Of a stretch of 37,049 nucleotides of DNA, positions 9,096 to 17,446 are shown piece after piece. The position numbers and the translations under genes are program-made. Source of the DNA: Mycobacterium sp. (GTDB lineage: Bacteria > Actinomycetota > Actinomycetes > Mycobacteriales > Mycobacteriaceae). Below the pieces are notes generated by a model that did not search any database, was not told where the DNA came from, and was given only the letters and a program-made list of their open reading frames with translations. The stretch covers positions 1 to 37,049 of the forward strand of contig JAOPVI010000108.1 of assembly GCA_025966225.1 (NCBI GenBank), in the 5' to 3' direction. Positions within the stretch are counted from its first letter, which is position 1. Every line of letters begins with the position of its first letter.

Positions 9096-10352
9096 ATGAA
9101 GCGCCACATACTGATGCTCGTCGAGAACCTGTCAGTGCCATTCGACCGCCGCGTGTGGCAGGAGGCCTTGGCACTGACCAATGGGGGTTTCGCGGTCACC
9201 GTCATCTGCCCGGTCGGTGCCAAACAGGACACCGAGCGGGAGGTCGAGATCGAGGGTGTCCGAATCCTGCGCTATCCATTGCGCCCGGCAACCGGTGGGC
9301 CGATTGAGTACCTCCGTGAGTACACCTTCGCGCTCTGGCATACGCTGCGGCTCGCGATCAAGGTTCGCCGGTTGGGGCCCATTGACATCGTGCATGCGTG
9401 CAATCCTCCGGACTTGCTGTTTCTGATCGCCTTGGTATTGCGGCCAACTGGCACACGGTTCGTCTTCGACCAGCACGACCTGACGCCCGAACTGTTCCTA
9501 TCGCGCTTTCCCGACGGTGGGCGAATCCTCTATCTGTTGACGAGATGCGTCGAACGACTCACCTTCGCAGTGGCTGACGCCGTCATCTCGACGAACGAAA
9601 GCTATCGGCAGATCGCGATCGAGCGCGGCAAGATGTCCCCTGACCGGGTGACTGTCGTGCGTAGCGCACCTGACCTAAGCCGCTTCACCCCTCGGCAGCC
9701 GGACAACAGCCTGCGCCGCAAACCCTACCTACTCGCGTACCTAGGGGTAATGGGGCCGCAGGACGGAGTCGACTATGCGTTGAGAACGTTGCAGCTGTTG
9801 CGTGAAGAGATCGGACGCGACGACTTTCACGCCATCTTCATGGGCTCAGGTGATGTCTACGACGAAATGGTCAAGCTCAGTGTCGAACTCGGTATCGCAG
9901 ACATCGTGGACTTCCCCGGCCGAGTGCCCGACGAGTTCGTCCAGCGGTGCCTTTCCACGGCTGACGTGTGTCTGTCCCCCGACCCGTGCAACCCGCTCAA
10001 TGACGTGTCGACGATGAACAAGGTCGTCGAATACATGGCGATGGCGCGGCCGATCGTATCCTTCGACCTCGTCGAGGCGCGCGTATCTGCCGGTGATGCA
10101 GCGGTATACGTCCGCGCGAACGACGAACTCGCCTTCGCTCAGGCTATCGACTCGTTGCTAGAAGATCCCGATGGTCGTTGCCGGATGGGAGAACTGGGGC
10201 GCCGCAGGGTGGAACGGGCACTCTCGTGGGAGGTGTCGCGCCGGGCGCTCGTCGCGTTCTATGAGCGATTGCTGGGACCGAGTCGACCCAGTGTCCGCGA
10301 GCATCCAGGCCGAACACGTCGAGTAGAACGGCGAGGGGCCTTACGTGTCTAG
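9096..10352 (+). CDS. GT4-family glycosyltransferase (third)
   Basis: GT-B glycosyltransferase of 418 residues. The start MLVENLSVPFDRRVWQEALAL is the classic opening of the GT4 group that reads 'VPFDRRVWxEA'. FVFDQHDLTPELF and ADAVISTNESYRQIAIERG follow, and the donor half holds LAYLGVMGPQDGVDYALR, FMGSGDVYDEM, and STMNKVVEYMAMARPIVSFDL. The more upstream ATG at 9087 sits directly against the G-run 9081-9086, so ATG 9096 with that run as ribosome site is preferred. The C-terminus carries a basic tail (GRTRRVERRG) that could lie on the membrane. The gene starts 25 bases after the previous GT and overlaps the heparinase-like gene by 8 bases. Confidence 0.9.
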   Translation: MKRHILMLVENLSVPFDRRVWQEALALTNGGFAVTVICPVGAKQDTEREVEIEGVRILRYPLRPATGGPIEYLREYTFALWHTLRLAIKVRRLGPIDIVHACNPPDLLFLIALVLRPTGTRFVFDQHDLTPELFLSRFPDGGRILYLLTRCVERLTFAVADAVISTNESYRQIAIERGKMSPDRVTVVRSAPDLSRFTPRQPDNSLRRKPYLLAYLGVMGPQDGVDYALRTLQLLREEIGRDDFHAIFMGSGDVYDEMVKLSVELGIADIVDFPGRVPDEFVQRCLSTADVCLSPDPCNPLNDVSTMNKVVEYMAMARPIVSFDLVEARVSAGDAAVYVRANDELAFAQAIDSLLEDPDGRCRMGELGRRRVERALSWEVSRRALVAFYERLLGPSRPSVREHPGRTRRVERRGALRV

Positions 10353-12507
10353 TCTCGCTTGGTATGTCGGACGTGCGGCGGCGATGTCGCCTCGCGAGAC
10401 GATCTGGCGTGCTCAGCGCGTGGTCGGCACGCTGGCGCGTCGTGATGGATTGCGAGAGCGACCTGACTCCAGGATCCTGACGGGTCCGGTGTCGGACTGG
10501 AACACGCTCTTGGAGCGGTTCCGCGACGGCACGGCGCGGCCGGTGCTGCTCGATCAGGACCGCGGAGCGCAGGTGGCAGCCGAACGGCCTCTGGAGGCTG
10601 CGCAATTGGTAGCCGAGGCCGACAGTGTTCTCGCGGGCGAGCGCTCCTATTTCGGGTACCCCCGGGTGAACCTCGGTCCCGTGATCGATTGGAACTACGA
10701 TCCGATCACCCGTCACCGCTGGCCGGCACTCGCCAGCAGGAGGATTGATCACCGGGTGGCAAGCAGCGACCCGAAATGGATCTGGGAGCTGAATCGGCTC
10801 CAACATCTACCCGTGCTTGCGCAGGCGTGGCTGTTCACTGGCGAATCACGTTACGCCGAAACGGCTTTCGTGGACCTTGATTCGTGGCTGGACCAGAACC
10901 CAGTGGGCACCGGCATTGTGTGGCGGGGGCCGTTCGAGGCGGGTGTCAGGGCGATCTCGGTTTCCATCGCAATGCAGGGATTGCGGAACTCACCGGCCAT
11001 GACGACCGAGAGGTACCGTCGGGTGGTCCGGATGCTGGACGCGAGTGCCCGCTATTGCTGGCATGCCCGTTCCCGCTTCAGTTCGGCCAACAATCACCTG
11101 ATCGGCGAACTGGCCGGGTTGGTGATCGTGCATCTGTTGTTCCCCGAATTGACCGCGCCTGCGTCGCTTTACGGACGTGCGGTCGACACGCTCGCTGCCG
11201 AAGCGGGACGATTGATTCTGCCCGACGGTGCGGGCGCCGAACAGTCGATCTCCTATCAGATCTTCGCCTCCGAGCTGTTGGCGGCGGCGGTGGTGCTCCT
11301 GCAGCGCAGCGATGATCGGGTGCCAACGGAGTTGACCGCGGCGCTCGACCGTGGTGCACAGTATCTCGTATCCCTCGTCGGCTCCGAGGATCCGGACCCT
11401 CGATACGGAGATGACGATGACAGTTTCGCGCTCAGGCTGGGTGCCGAGGGCAAGCGTACGGTCCGCGAGCATCTCGGCATCGTGGCAGCGATCACTGGGA
11501 ACGTCACCGCGGCGAGGTACGGCGAGAAGACACTTGCGGCCGAGTGGATCGCGAACGCGCACACCCACGTCGGCGAGATCGGCGCGGGTGTCGGTACCGG
11601 CGACGCTCCGCCGAGCGCCTTTGCGCCGAACGGCGGCCTGGTTGTCCTGCGAAGCGGCCGTCGGCGGTTGACGATGGACGTCGGGCCCCTCGGCTATCTC
11701 TCCACCGCGGCGCACGGGCATGCCGATGCGCTGGCCGTGACGCTCAGCGCCGAGGGTCGCGAGCTGGTGGTCGATCCGGGGACCGCCAGCTTCTATGGGA
11801 ATTCGGCTGTGCGGACCGTGCATCGGGGCACTCGCGCTCATCCCACGGTGTGCGTCGACGACGTCGACCAGTCGGTGATCGGCGGCCCGTTCTATTGGCG
11901 TCGCCGCGCCGAAGTCACCGTCCACTCGGTCGATCTCGAGCGCGGCATCGTCGACGCCGAACACGACGGCTATCGGCGGCTTGACGACCCGGTGGTGCAT
12001 CGACGGTGGATCATCGCCCCACCCGGTGATGCGACTGCGGTAGTCGTCGACCTGGTCGACGGCCGGTCGTCGCATGACGTCGTGGTGTCGTGGCCGCTGC
12101 ATCCAGACCTGGAGTCGACGCCTACCCCCGACGGGCAGCTGGCCACCCGCGATGGCCTCCCAGTCATGGAATTCTGCTACGCCGCCACTACGCGCGTCGA
12201 GGCCGAACAGCTACGGGCGGAAAGTGATTCGCACCTTGGATGGTGGTCGGACCGTCTCGAGGCCAGGATGCCGGCGTGGCTGGTCGGGGCGCGCTGCCGA
12301 GCCACCGCACCCGTGGCGATTCTCTCGTTGCTGCGCGTTGGTGATCCCGGCGTGATCGCCGTACCCGAAATTCGTCGGAATGGTTCGACGCTGACCGTCC
12401 GGTGGTCCGAGGCGGGTGTCCGTCGCGGACTGACGATCGATGCCGGCCAATCCGGCGCCGTCGCGGTGTTTTATTCGTCTGATATGGGGTTGGTGAGCAA
12501 ATCGTGA
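10345..12507 (+). CDS. Heparinase II/III-like (alginate-lyase-type) protein
   Basis: Protein of 720 residues with the two-part build of heparinase II/III-like polysaccharide lyases. An N-terminal alpha-toroid (about residues 100-380) carries PFEAGVRAISVSIAMQGL, SSANNHLIGELAGL and GAEQSISYQIFASELL. A beta-sandwich (about 400-700) holds LSTAAHGHADALAVTLS, ELVVDPGTASFYGN and HRGTRAHPTV. The Asn-His, Tyr and His residues expected for catalysis in the family are visible. No signal peptide is seen at the N-terminus (MSSLAWYVGRAAAMSPRE). In exopolysaccharide loci such proteins may trim or edit polymer; whether this one is a lyase is not proven. The GTG at 10345 has GAGGGG just upstream and overlaps the GT by 8 bases. 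The stop overlaps the next gene by 4 bases. Confidence 0.87.
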   Translation: MSSLAWYVGRAAAMSPRETIWRAQRVVGTLARRDGLRERPDSRILTGPVSDWNTLLERFRDGTARPVLLDQDRGAQVAAERPLEAAQLVAEADSVLAGERSYFGYPRVNLGPVIDWNYDPITRHRWPALASRRIDHRVASSDPKWIWELNRLQHLPVLAQAWLFTGESRYAETAFVDLDSWLDQNPVGTGIVWRGPFEAGVRAISVSIAMQGLRNSPAMTTERYRRVVRMLDASARYCWHARSRFSSANNHLIGELAGLVIVHLLFPELTAPASLYGRAVDTLAAEAGRLILPDGAGAEQSISYQIFASELLAAAVVLLQRSDDRVPTELTAALDRGAQYLVSLVGSEDPDPRYGDDDDSFALRLGAEGKRTVREHLGIVAAITGNVTAARYGEKTLAAEWIANAHTHVGEIGAGVGTGDAPPSAFAPNGGLVVLRSGRRRLTMDVGPLGYLSTAAHGHADALAVTLSAEGRELVVDPGTASFYGNSAVRTVHRGTRAHPTVCVDDVDQSVIGGPFYWRRRAEVTVHSVDLERGIVDAEHDGYRRLDDPVVHRRWIIAPPGDATAVVVDLVDGRSSHDVVVSWPLHPDLESTPTPDGQLATRDGLPVMEFCYAATTRVEAEQLRAESDSHLGWWSDRLEARMPAWLVGARCRATAPVAILSLLRVGDPGVIAVPEIRRNGSTLTVRWSEAGVRRGLTIDAGQSGAVAVFYSSDMGLVSKS

Positions 12508-13841
12508 ACGGTACGGTATCGGAGTCGGTAAGTGTCTTCGGACTTGGTTACGTCGGCTGCGTGAGCGCGGCTTGCCTTGCATCTCGCGGACATCGGGTGA
12601 TCGGTGTCGACGTGAACCCGGACAAGTTGGACGCCCTTCGGCACGGTAGGTCCCCGGTGGTCGAGGAACGAATCGGCGATCTCACCGCAGAGGTCGTTGC
12701 GGCAGGGAATCTCGCCGTCACGACCGATTCGGCCAAAGCGGTGCTGAACACGGACCTCTCGCTAGTCTGCGTCGGTACGCCTTCTGCCCATGGCGGAGGA
12801 CTGTCCACTGCATTCCTCGAGCAGGTCAGCGACGAAATCGGTGCGGCATTGGCCGTGAAGGATTCCTGGCACGTGGTGGTCTACCGCAGCACCATGGTGC
12901 CGGGGACGTGCGAGGACCTCCTCATCCCACGACTGGAATCGGCATCGGGCAAGCGTGCCGGACTCGACTTCGGGGTGTGCGTGAACCCCGAATTCCTGCG
13001 TGAGGGAACCAGCGTTCAAGACTTTCTCGATCCACCCAAAACTGTTGTCGGTGCCACGGATTCGCGCAGTGCGGAGATCGTGCTTGGCCTCTACGAGGGC
13101 CTCCCGGGTCGACACTTCCAGGTCCCGATAAGGGTCGCCGAGATGACCAAGTACGTCGACAACAGCTTCCACGCGCTCAAGGTGGGCTTCGCCAACGAGA
13201 TCGGTGCGATCTGCTCGTCGTTGACGCTGGACTCGCATGTCGTCATGGACATCTTCATGGCCGATACCAAGCTGAACATCAGCCCCGCCTATCTTCGGCC
13301 CGGATTCGCCTTCGGCGGTTCGTGTCTGCCGAAAGACGTGCGCGCCCTCACCCACACGGCGCGTCGAAATGATCTCGATGTTCCGTTGTTGGCAAATCTC
13401 CTGACGTCCAACGAAAGCCAGATGCGTCGCGCCGTCGACCTCGTGATCGACACCGGCCTCCACAAGGTCGGCATCTTCGGGCTGTCGTTCAAGCCCGGTA
13501 CCGACGACCTCCGCGACAGTCCCATGGTCGAACTCGCTGAACGTCTCATAGGTAAGGGATTCGACGTGAAGATCTACGACGCGACCGTCGTGCTCTCTCG
13601 ACTGACTGGCGTGAACGGAGCCTATATCCGCCAGCAGCTCCCGCACATCGGCGACCTACTGACCGACGACGTCGATGCCGTGCTCGACCATGGCGACGTG
13701 CTGATAGTCGGGTCTCGCGAACCCAGGGTCGTCGACGCGATCGCGCGGGCCGGATCGGACCGGTTCATCGTCGACTTGGTGCGACTGCCCGATGCAGAGC
13801 AACTGCGCGGAGCTGCCAATTACCAGGGCATTGGTTGGTAG
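12504..13841 (+). CDS. UDP-glucose/GDP-mannose dehydrogenase family, AlgD-like (GDP-mannose 6-dehydrogenase)
   Basis: NAD-dependent four-electron oxidation of a nucleotide hexose to a uronate. The N-terminus has the NAD motif VFGLGYVGCVSAACLA and then VDVNPDKLDALRHGRSPVVE. The middle has NPEFLREGTSVQDFLDPPKTV, AEMTKYVDNSFHALKVGFANEIG and the catalytic-cysteine motif FGGSCLPKDVRAL. The C-terminal domain has GIFGLSFKPGTDDLRDSP. Several details match GDP-mannose dehydrogenase (AlgD) better than UDP-glucose dehydrogenase: RPGFAFGGSCLPKDVRAL, KLNISPAYL, the SNESQ stretch, and the C-terminal QGIGW resembling AlgD's GICW. If so, the product is GDP-mannuronate. The start overlaps the heparinase-like gene in GTGA. 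The family call is firm; the substrate is an inference. Confidence 0.9.
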   Translation: MNGTVSESVSVFGLGYVGCVSAACLASRGHRVIGVDVNPDKLDALRHGRSPVVEERIGDLTAEVVAAGNLAVTTDSAKAVLNTDLSLVCVGTPSAHGGGLSTAFLEQVSDEIGAALAVKDSWHVVVYRSTMVPGTCEDLLIPRLESASGKRAGLDFGVCVNPEFLREGTSVQDFLDPPKTVVGATDSRSAEIVLGLYEGLPGRHFQVPIRVAEMTKYVDNSFHALKVGFANEIGAICSSLTLDSHVVMDIFMADTKLNISPAYLRPGFAFGGSCLPKDVRALTHTARRNDLDVPLLANLLTSNESQMRRAVDLVIDTGLHKVGIFGLSFKPGTDDLRDSPMVELAERLIGKGFDVKIYDATVVLSRLTGVNGAYIRQQLPHIGDLLTDDVDAVLDHGDVLIVGSREPRVVDAIARAGSDRFIVDLVRLPDAEQLRGAANYQGIGW

Positions 13842-13910
13842 CCGAATGAGCTGGGCGGACCACCAGGCGCACATCAGTTCAACCAAGGGCCGATCCGAGA
13901 AGGAGTCGAT

Positions 13911-15068
13911 ATGGGCATCAAAGTTCTGATGATCGGTCCGTATCCACTTGAGCCTGGAGTGGTTCACGGCGGAATCGAGGCGGCGACAAGTACTTTGGTC
14001 CCGGCATTGGCGCAGCACGACGACATCGAAAGTGTCACCGTGCTGCGGTTCCACGGTGGCGATGCGCCGACCGACTTCCGACGCGAGGGCCCGAAGGTCG
14101 AGGTCCACTATCTGCGTGGCCAGCGCGTGCTCCGAACGATCAGCAGGTCGTTCCTCGACGTGCGCAAGGCTCGCCAGCTTGTCGCGCAAATGCGTCCCGA
14201 CGTGGTGCACGGTCAGGAAGTCGGCTTATACGGCGACATGGCGGAGCGTTGCAGCCCAAACGCTGCGGTCACCGTTCACGGTGTGACGCTGCCCGACACC
14301 AACGCGGACACCCGTGAGGGTGGCGGTTTTCGAGGACGGCTGCGGAACAGGCTGATTCGCAACTTGGAGAGGCGGGTGGTGCGCCGGGCCAAGGTCGTCA
14401 TCTCCATCTCGAACTGGGATGCCGACGTGCTGGACCGACCGATCCGCGGCACACGGCTGAACATACCCAATCCGACCGGCGCGGACTTCTTCGCACTGGC
14501 GCCGTCAGGGCCGACGCAACCATGCCTGTTGTTCGCCGGCGGGCTCACGCCGAACAAGAACGCCTTCGGTCTCGTCAACGCTTTCGCGCAGGTCCGCCTG
14601 ACCGTGCCGCAGGCACGTCTGTTGATCGTCGGTCCGCAGCCCGACGCTGACTATGCGAGACGTGTTCGAGACCGAGTGAACGCTCTCGGCTTGGACGACA
14701 GTATCGACATCGTTGGTCTGGTCGGCAACGAACGCATGCGGCACGAAATCGCGAATGCCCGTGCCGTGGTGTTGTTTTCGCGACAGGAGAATGCTCCCAC
14801 GATCCTCGCGCAAGCGATGGCAGCGGGAAAGCCTGTCGTGGCGAGCCGGGTCGGCGGCGTGCAGGAAATGGTGGACGACTGTGAGACCGGTTTCCTAGTG
14901 GAATCCGACGACGAAGCTACGCTCGCCGACCGGATCGTGAAGCTGCTCGTCGACCAGGAGCTGTCCATGCGCCTTGGCCGACGTGCACACGAAGTTGCGT
15001 TGGAACGGTATGCCGCTGAGGCAGTTGCGGACATGACCGTCGACGCGTATCGAAAAGCTCTCGCTTAG
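13911..15068 (+). CDS. GT4-family glycosyltransferase (fourth) with altered donor motif
   Basis: GT-B enzyme of 385 residues. MIGPYPLEPGVVHGGIEAATSTL is the usual glycine-rich acceptor start, followed by RPDVVHGQEVGLYGDMAE and VTVHGVTLPDT. The donor half has LLFAGGLTPNKNAFGLVNAF and LLIVGPQPDADYARRV. The donor motif reads ENAPTILAQAMAAGKPVV. The first Glu of the E-x7-E pair is there, but Gln takes the place of the second. The VGGVQEMVDDCETGFLVES part is normal. A strong ribosome site (AAGGAG) precedes the ATG at 13911. The gap of 69 bases from the dehydrogenase is the widest in this part of the cluster. The deacetylase follows 11 bases later. Confidence 0.9.
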   Translation: MGIKVLMIGPYPLEPGVVHGGIEAATSTLVPALAQHDDIESVTVLRFHGGDAPTDFRREGPKVEVHYLRGQRVLRTISRSFLDVRKARQLVAQMRPDVVHGQEVGLYGDMAERCSPNAAVTVHGVTLPDTNADTREGGGFRGRLRNRLIRNLERRVVRRAKVVISISNWDADVLDRPIRGTRLNIPNPTGADFFALAPSGPTQPCLLFAGGLTPNKNAFGLVNAFAQVRLTVPQARLLIVGPQPDADYARRVRDRVNALGLDDSIDIVGLVGNERMRHEIANARAVVLFSRQENAPTILAQAMAAGKPVVASRVGGVQEMVDDCETGFLVESDDEATLADRIVKLLVDQELSMRLGRRAHEVALERYAAEAVADMTVDAYRKALA

Positions 15069-15079
15069 GAGGAACGACG

Positions 15080-16270
15080 GTGGCCAGCCTGAACGATGTG
15101 AAGTGTGCGCTGCTATGCGCATTCGGGGTTCCGACGATCGAGCGATGGAGACGTTCGCGTCGGCTTGCGATCCTCATGTTCCACGGGGTGGAGTCTGAGC
15201 CGGTGTCCCCGCCCGCCGACTGGGTGATCGACACTGCCACCCTGCGGCGTGACCTGGAATATCTTCGCCGGCACTTCAATGTCCTGCCGCTCGAGGAGGC
15301 GCTCGAGCGCCTCGGTGACGGTACGCTGCCCAGCCGTGCCGCCGCGGTGACCTTCGACGACGGGACGCGCAACCTGCTGACCAACGCGGCGCCGGTGCTG
15401 CGTGAGCTCCGAGTTCCCGCTGCGGTCTTCCTCGCGACGGGGCCGATGGGAACCGGGGAGCTGTTGTGGCCCGACCGGCTATGGCACGCCTTCGCCGAGA
15501 CATCCGAACCCGAGGTCGACGTCTCGGCGGTCGGCCTCGGGATCCGTTCACTTCGGAGCGACGCGGACCGAGTCCAGACGCGCGACGCGACGCTTCATCT
15601 CTTCAAGCAGTTGCCCGATGCGGAGCGAATCGCGGAGATCGAGTCGCTTGTCGCTGCGCTGGGGCGCGAGCCCGACGCCCACGAGGGACCGTTCCCGTTG
15701 CTTTCCTGGGACGAGGCGCGTTCCCTCCAAAGCGACGGATTGGTAACCCTATACCCGCACACCGTCACCCACCCGATCCTGTCCCGCTGCGACGACGAGA
15801 AGGTGGATTGGGAGATCTCGGAATCGTGCCGGGCGGTCGAGATAAACACCGGGTGTGCGCCGACGATCTTCGCCTATCCGAACGGTCAGCCGCAGGACTT
15901 CGACGAGCGCGCCAAGGAGGTGTTGCGCCGCAATGGCATCCGCTGGTCGCTGTCGACGACTGGCGGCTTCGCGGGTCCCGACTCCGACCCGTATGACTTG
16001 CCCCGCCTGGGACTAACGACAGAGTCCTTCTCGCAGTTCAAGCTGAAGGTGTCGGGTTTTGCTCTGCGACCGCGCCCATTCCATCTACCTGACTTCAAGG
16101 AACTGGCGCTAAGGATATCGACGGCAACGTCGCGGTCGAGAGTCCAAGAGCCGCCGCCGTGGGGGGCCACGATGGTCGATGCTCCCGTTGAGTTGCAGCC
16201 GAGTTCGTCGAGCGGAATGCCCGGAGCGCTAGAGAGCCGTCCCGGCTCAACGGGGGGTAGAGCGTCCTGA
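15080..16270 (+). CDS. Polysaccharide deacetylase (CE4/NodB-like)
   Basis: Member of the NodB-homology carbohydrate esterase 4 family, which removes N- or O-acetyl groups from sugars in a metal-dependent reaction. The motif AVTFDDGTRNLL (near residue 92) gives the catalytic and metal Asp pair, and HTVTHPILSRC (near residue 230) gives the two metal-binding His. FAYPNGQPQDFDERA is the arginine/aspartate-type motif 3 region. An insert of about 100 residues between motifs 1 and 2 is common in EPS-locus members. No signal peptide or membrane span is obvious, so action on cytoplasmic lipid-linked intermediates is possible. The C-terminal 50 residues are Ser/Pro-rich and probably disordered. GTG 15080 has a perfect AGGAGG at 15067-15072. 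Confidence 0.89.
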   Translation: MASLNDVKCALLCAFGVPTIERWRRSRRLAILMFHGVESEPVSPPADWVIDTATLRRDLEYLRRHFNVLPLEEALERLGDGTLPSRAAAVTFDDGTRNLLTNAAPVLRELRVPAAVFLATGPMGTGELLWPDRLWHAFAETSEPEVDVSAVGLGIRSLRSDADRVQTRDATLHLFKQLPDAERIAEIESLVAALGREPDAHEGPFPLLSWDEARSLQSDGLVTLYPHTVTHPILSRCDDEKVDWEISESCRAVEINTGCAPTIFAYPNGQPQDFDERAKEVLRRNGIRWSLSTTGGFAGPDSDPYDLPRLGLTTESFSQFKLKVSGFALRPRPFHLPDFKELALRISTATSRSRVQEPPPWGATMVDAPVELQPSSSSGMPGALESRPGSTGGRAS

Positions 16271-17439
16271 TGGTGCGCAGCACGAGTCCCACGCCTTTGC
16301 ACACGATCGTCAAGCCACTTGCCGAGGCCGCACCCGCGGTGTCGGTCATCGTGCCTGCCTATGACGTACGCACCACGTTGCGCGAGGCCGTCGACAGCCT
16401 GCTGCGCCAGACCTTCCGCAACTTGGAAGTGGTGGTGATCGACGACGCCTGCCCGGATCACTGCACCGACGTGCTGGCCGGCATCGAGGACCCCCGACTG
16501 GGCATCTTCCGCCTGCAGCGCAACGTCGGGCTCGTGGGGGCGCGCAACGCAGGCTTGGCGCTGTCGAGCGCGCCCTTCGTGGCGCTGCTGGACGGCGACG
16601 ACGTCAGCGAGCCCAACCGCATCGCGCGCCAGCTGGCGGCCTTCGAGGGCAGGCCCGACCTGGGTCTGGTGGGCTGCCTGTTCGATCGCATTGATCTCCA
16701 GGGCCGCATCGTCATCCGCGGAACCGATGACTGGGGCCTGGATGACGAGGCGTTGAAACCGTTGATGCTGTTCGCCAACCCGTTCCCGGCGGTCGTACAC
16801 ATGGTGCGCCGAAGTGCGATCCCCGAGGGTGGGTTTCGCCCGATCTACGCCGAGGACTACGCGATGGCGGCCGACGTGGCAAGCCACCACGGCGTCACCT
16901 TGGTACGCGAGCCGCTGGTGGGCTATCGCGTGTCGCCGGCCGGCATCATGCACACCAAGCTCGACCAGGTGTCCCACGACGCCCTGCTCACCCAGCGCCG
17001 GTTGCTGGAGGAGGTGGGCATGAGCGCGCAACGTTGCGACCCGTCGCTGATGGCGGCGCTGATGCAATTCGGCGCTCAGCCCCCTGGGGCCCTGAGCTTC
17101 GAGCGCATGCTCGCCCTTCGCCAGTGGATGCAGGACGTCGAACAGGCCAACGCACGCAGCGGCCGCTATCCGGCCGACGCCCTGGGCCGCGCCATGGCGC
17201 GGGCCTGGGAACTCGTGCTGGTACACGCGACCAAGCTGGAGCGGATGCGGTTCGGGCGTCGCTATGTTGTCGAACTGCTGTCATACCGTGCCGGCCAGGG
17301 ACGGCTCCACGTTCACGCACGTGCGTTGGCGCACGCCGTGCTGAATACGTTCAGACGCCCGCTGGCAGCGACACGATCCATAGTGGCCGATCATCGATCC
17401 ACTCCCGAGATGCGCGACGTTGACGTCCTCGAAGCATGA
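16270..17439 (+). CDS. GT2-family glycosyltransferase
   Basis: Inverting GT-A glycosyltransferase of 389 residues. The N-terminal domain has SVIVPAYDVRTTLREAVDSL, then VVVIDDACPDHCTD and the metal and nucleotide-binding DxD region VALLDGDDVSEPNRIA. GGFRPIYAEDYAMAADV holds the ED of the acceptor site. The C-terminal 130 residues are helical and basic, with no clear membrane span, and may help dock to the membrane. It is the only GT2 in the locus; the other four are GT4. The start ATG shares one base with the deacetylase stop (TGATG), which suggests translational coupling. Sugar specificity cannot be inferred. Confidence 0.9.
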   Translation: MVRSTSPTPLHTIVKPLAEAAPAVSVIVPAYDVRTTLREAVDSLLRQTFRNLEVVVIDDACPDHCTDVLAGIEDPRLGIFRLQRNVGLVGARNAGLALSSAPFVALLDGDDVSEPNRIARQLAAFEGRPDLGLVGCLFDRIDLQGRIVIRGTDDWGLDDEALKPLMLFANPFPAVVHMVRRSAIPEGGFRPIYAEDYAMAADVASHHGVTLVREPLVGYRVSPAGIMHTKLDQVSHDALLTQRRLLEEVGMSAQRCDPSLMAALMQFGAQPPGALSFERMLALRQWMQDVEQANARSGRYPADALGRAMARAWELVLVHATKLERMRFGRRYVVELLSYRAGQGRLHVHARALAHAVLNTFRRPLAATRSIVADHRSTPEMRDVDVLEA

Positions 17440-17446
17440 GCGGGAC

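Noticed and set aside
10990..12102. 370-codon - strand frame opposite the heparinase-like gene
   Set aside because: No domain, no ribosome site, and full overlap with a supported gene.
15886..17226. 446-codon - strand frame opposite the deacetylase and GT2 genes
   Set aside because: It spans two real genes on the other strand, is His/Gln/Arg-rich and matches no family I know.
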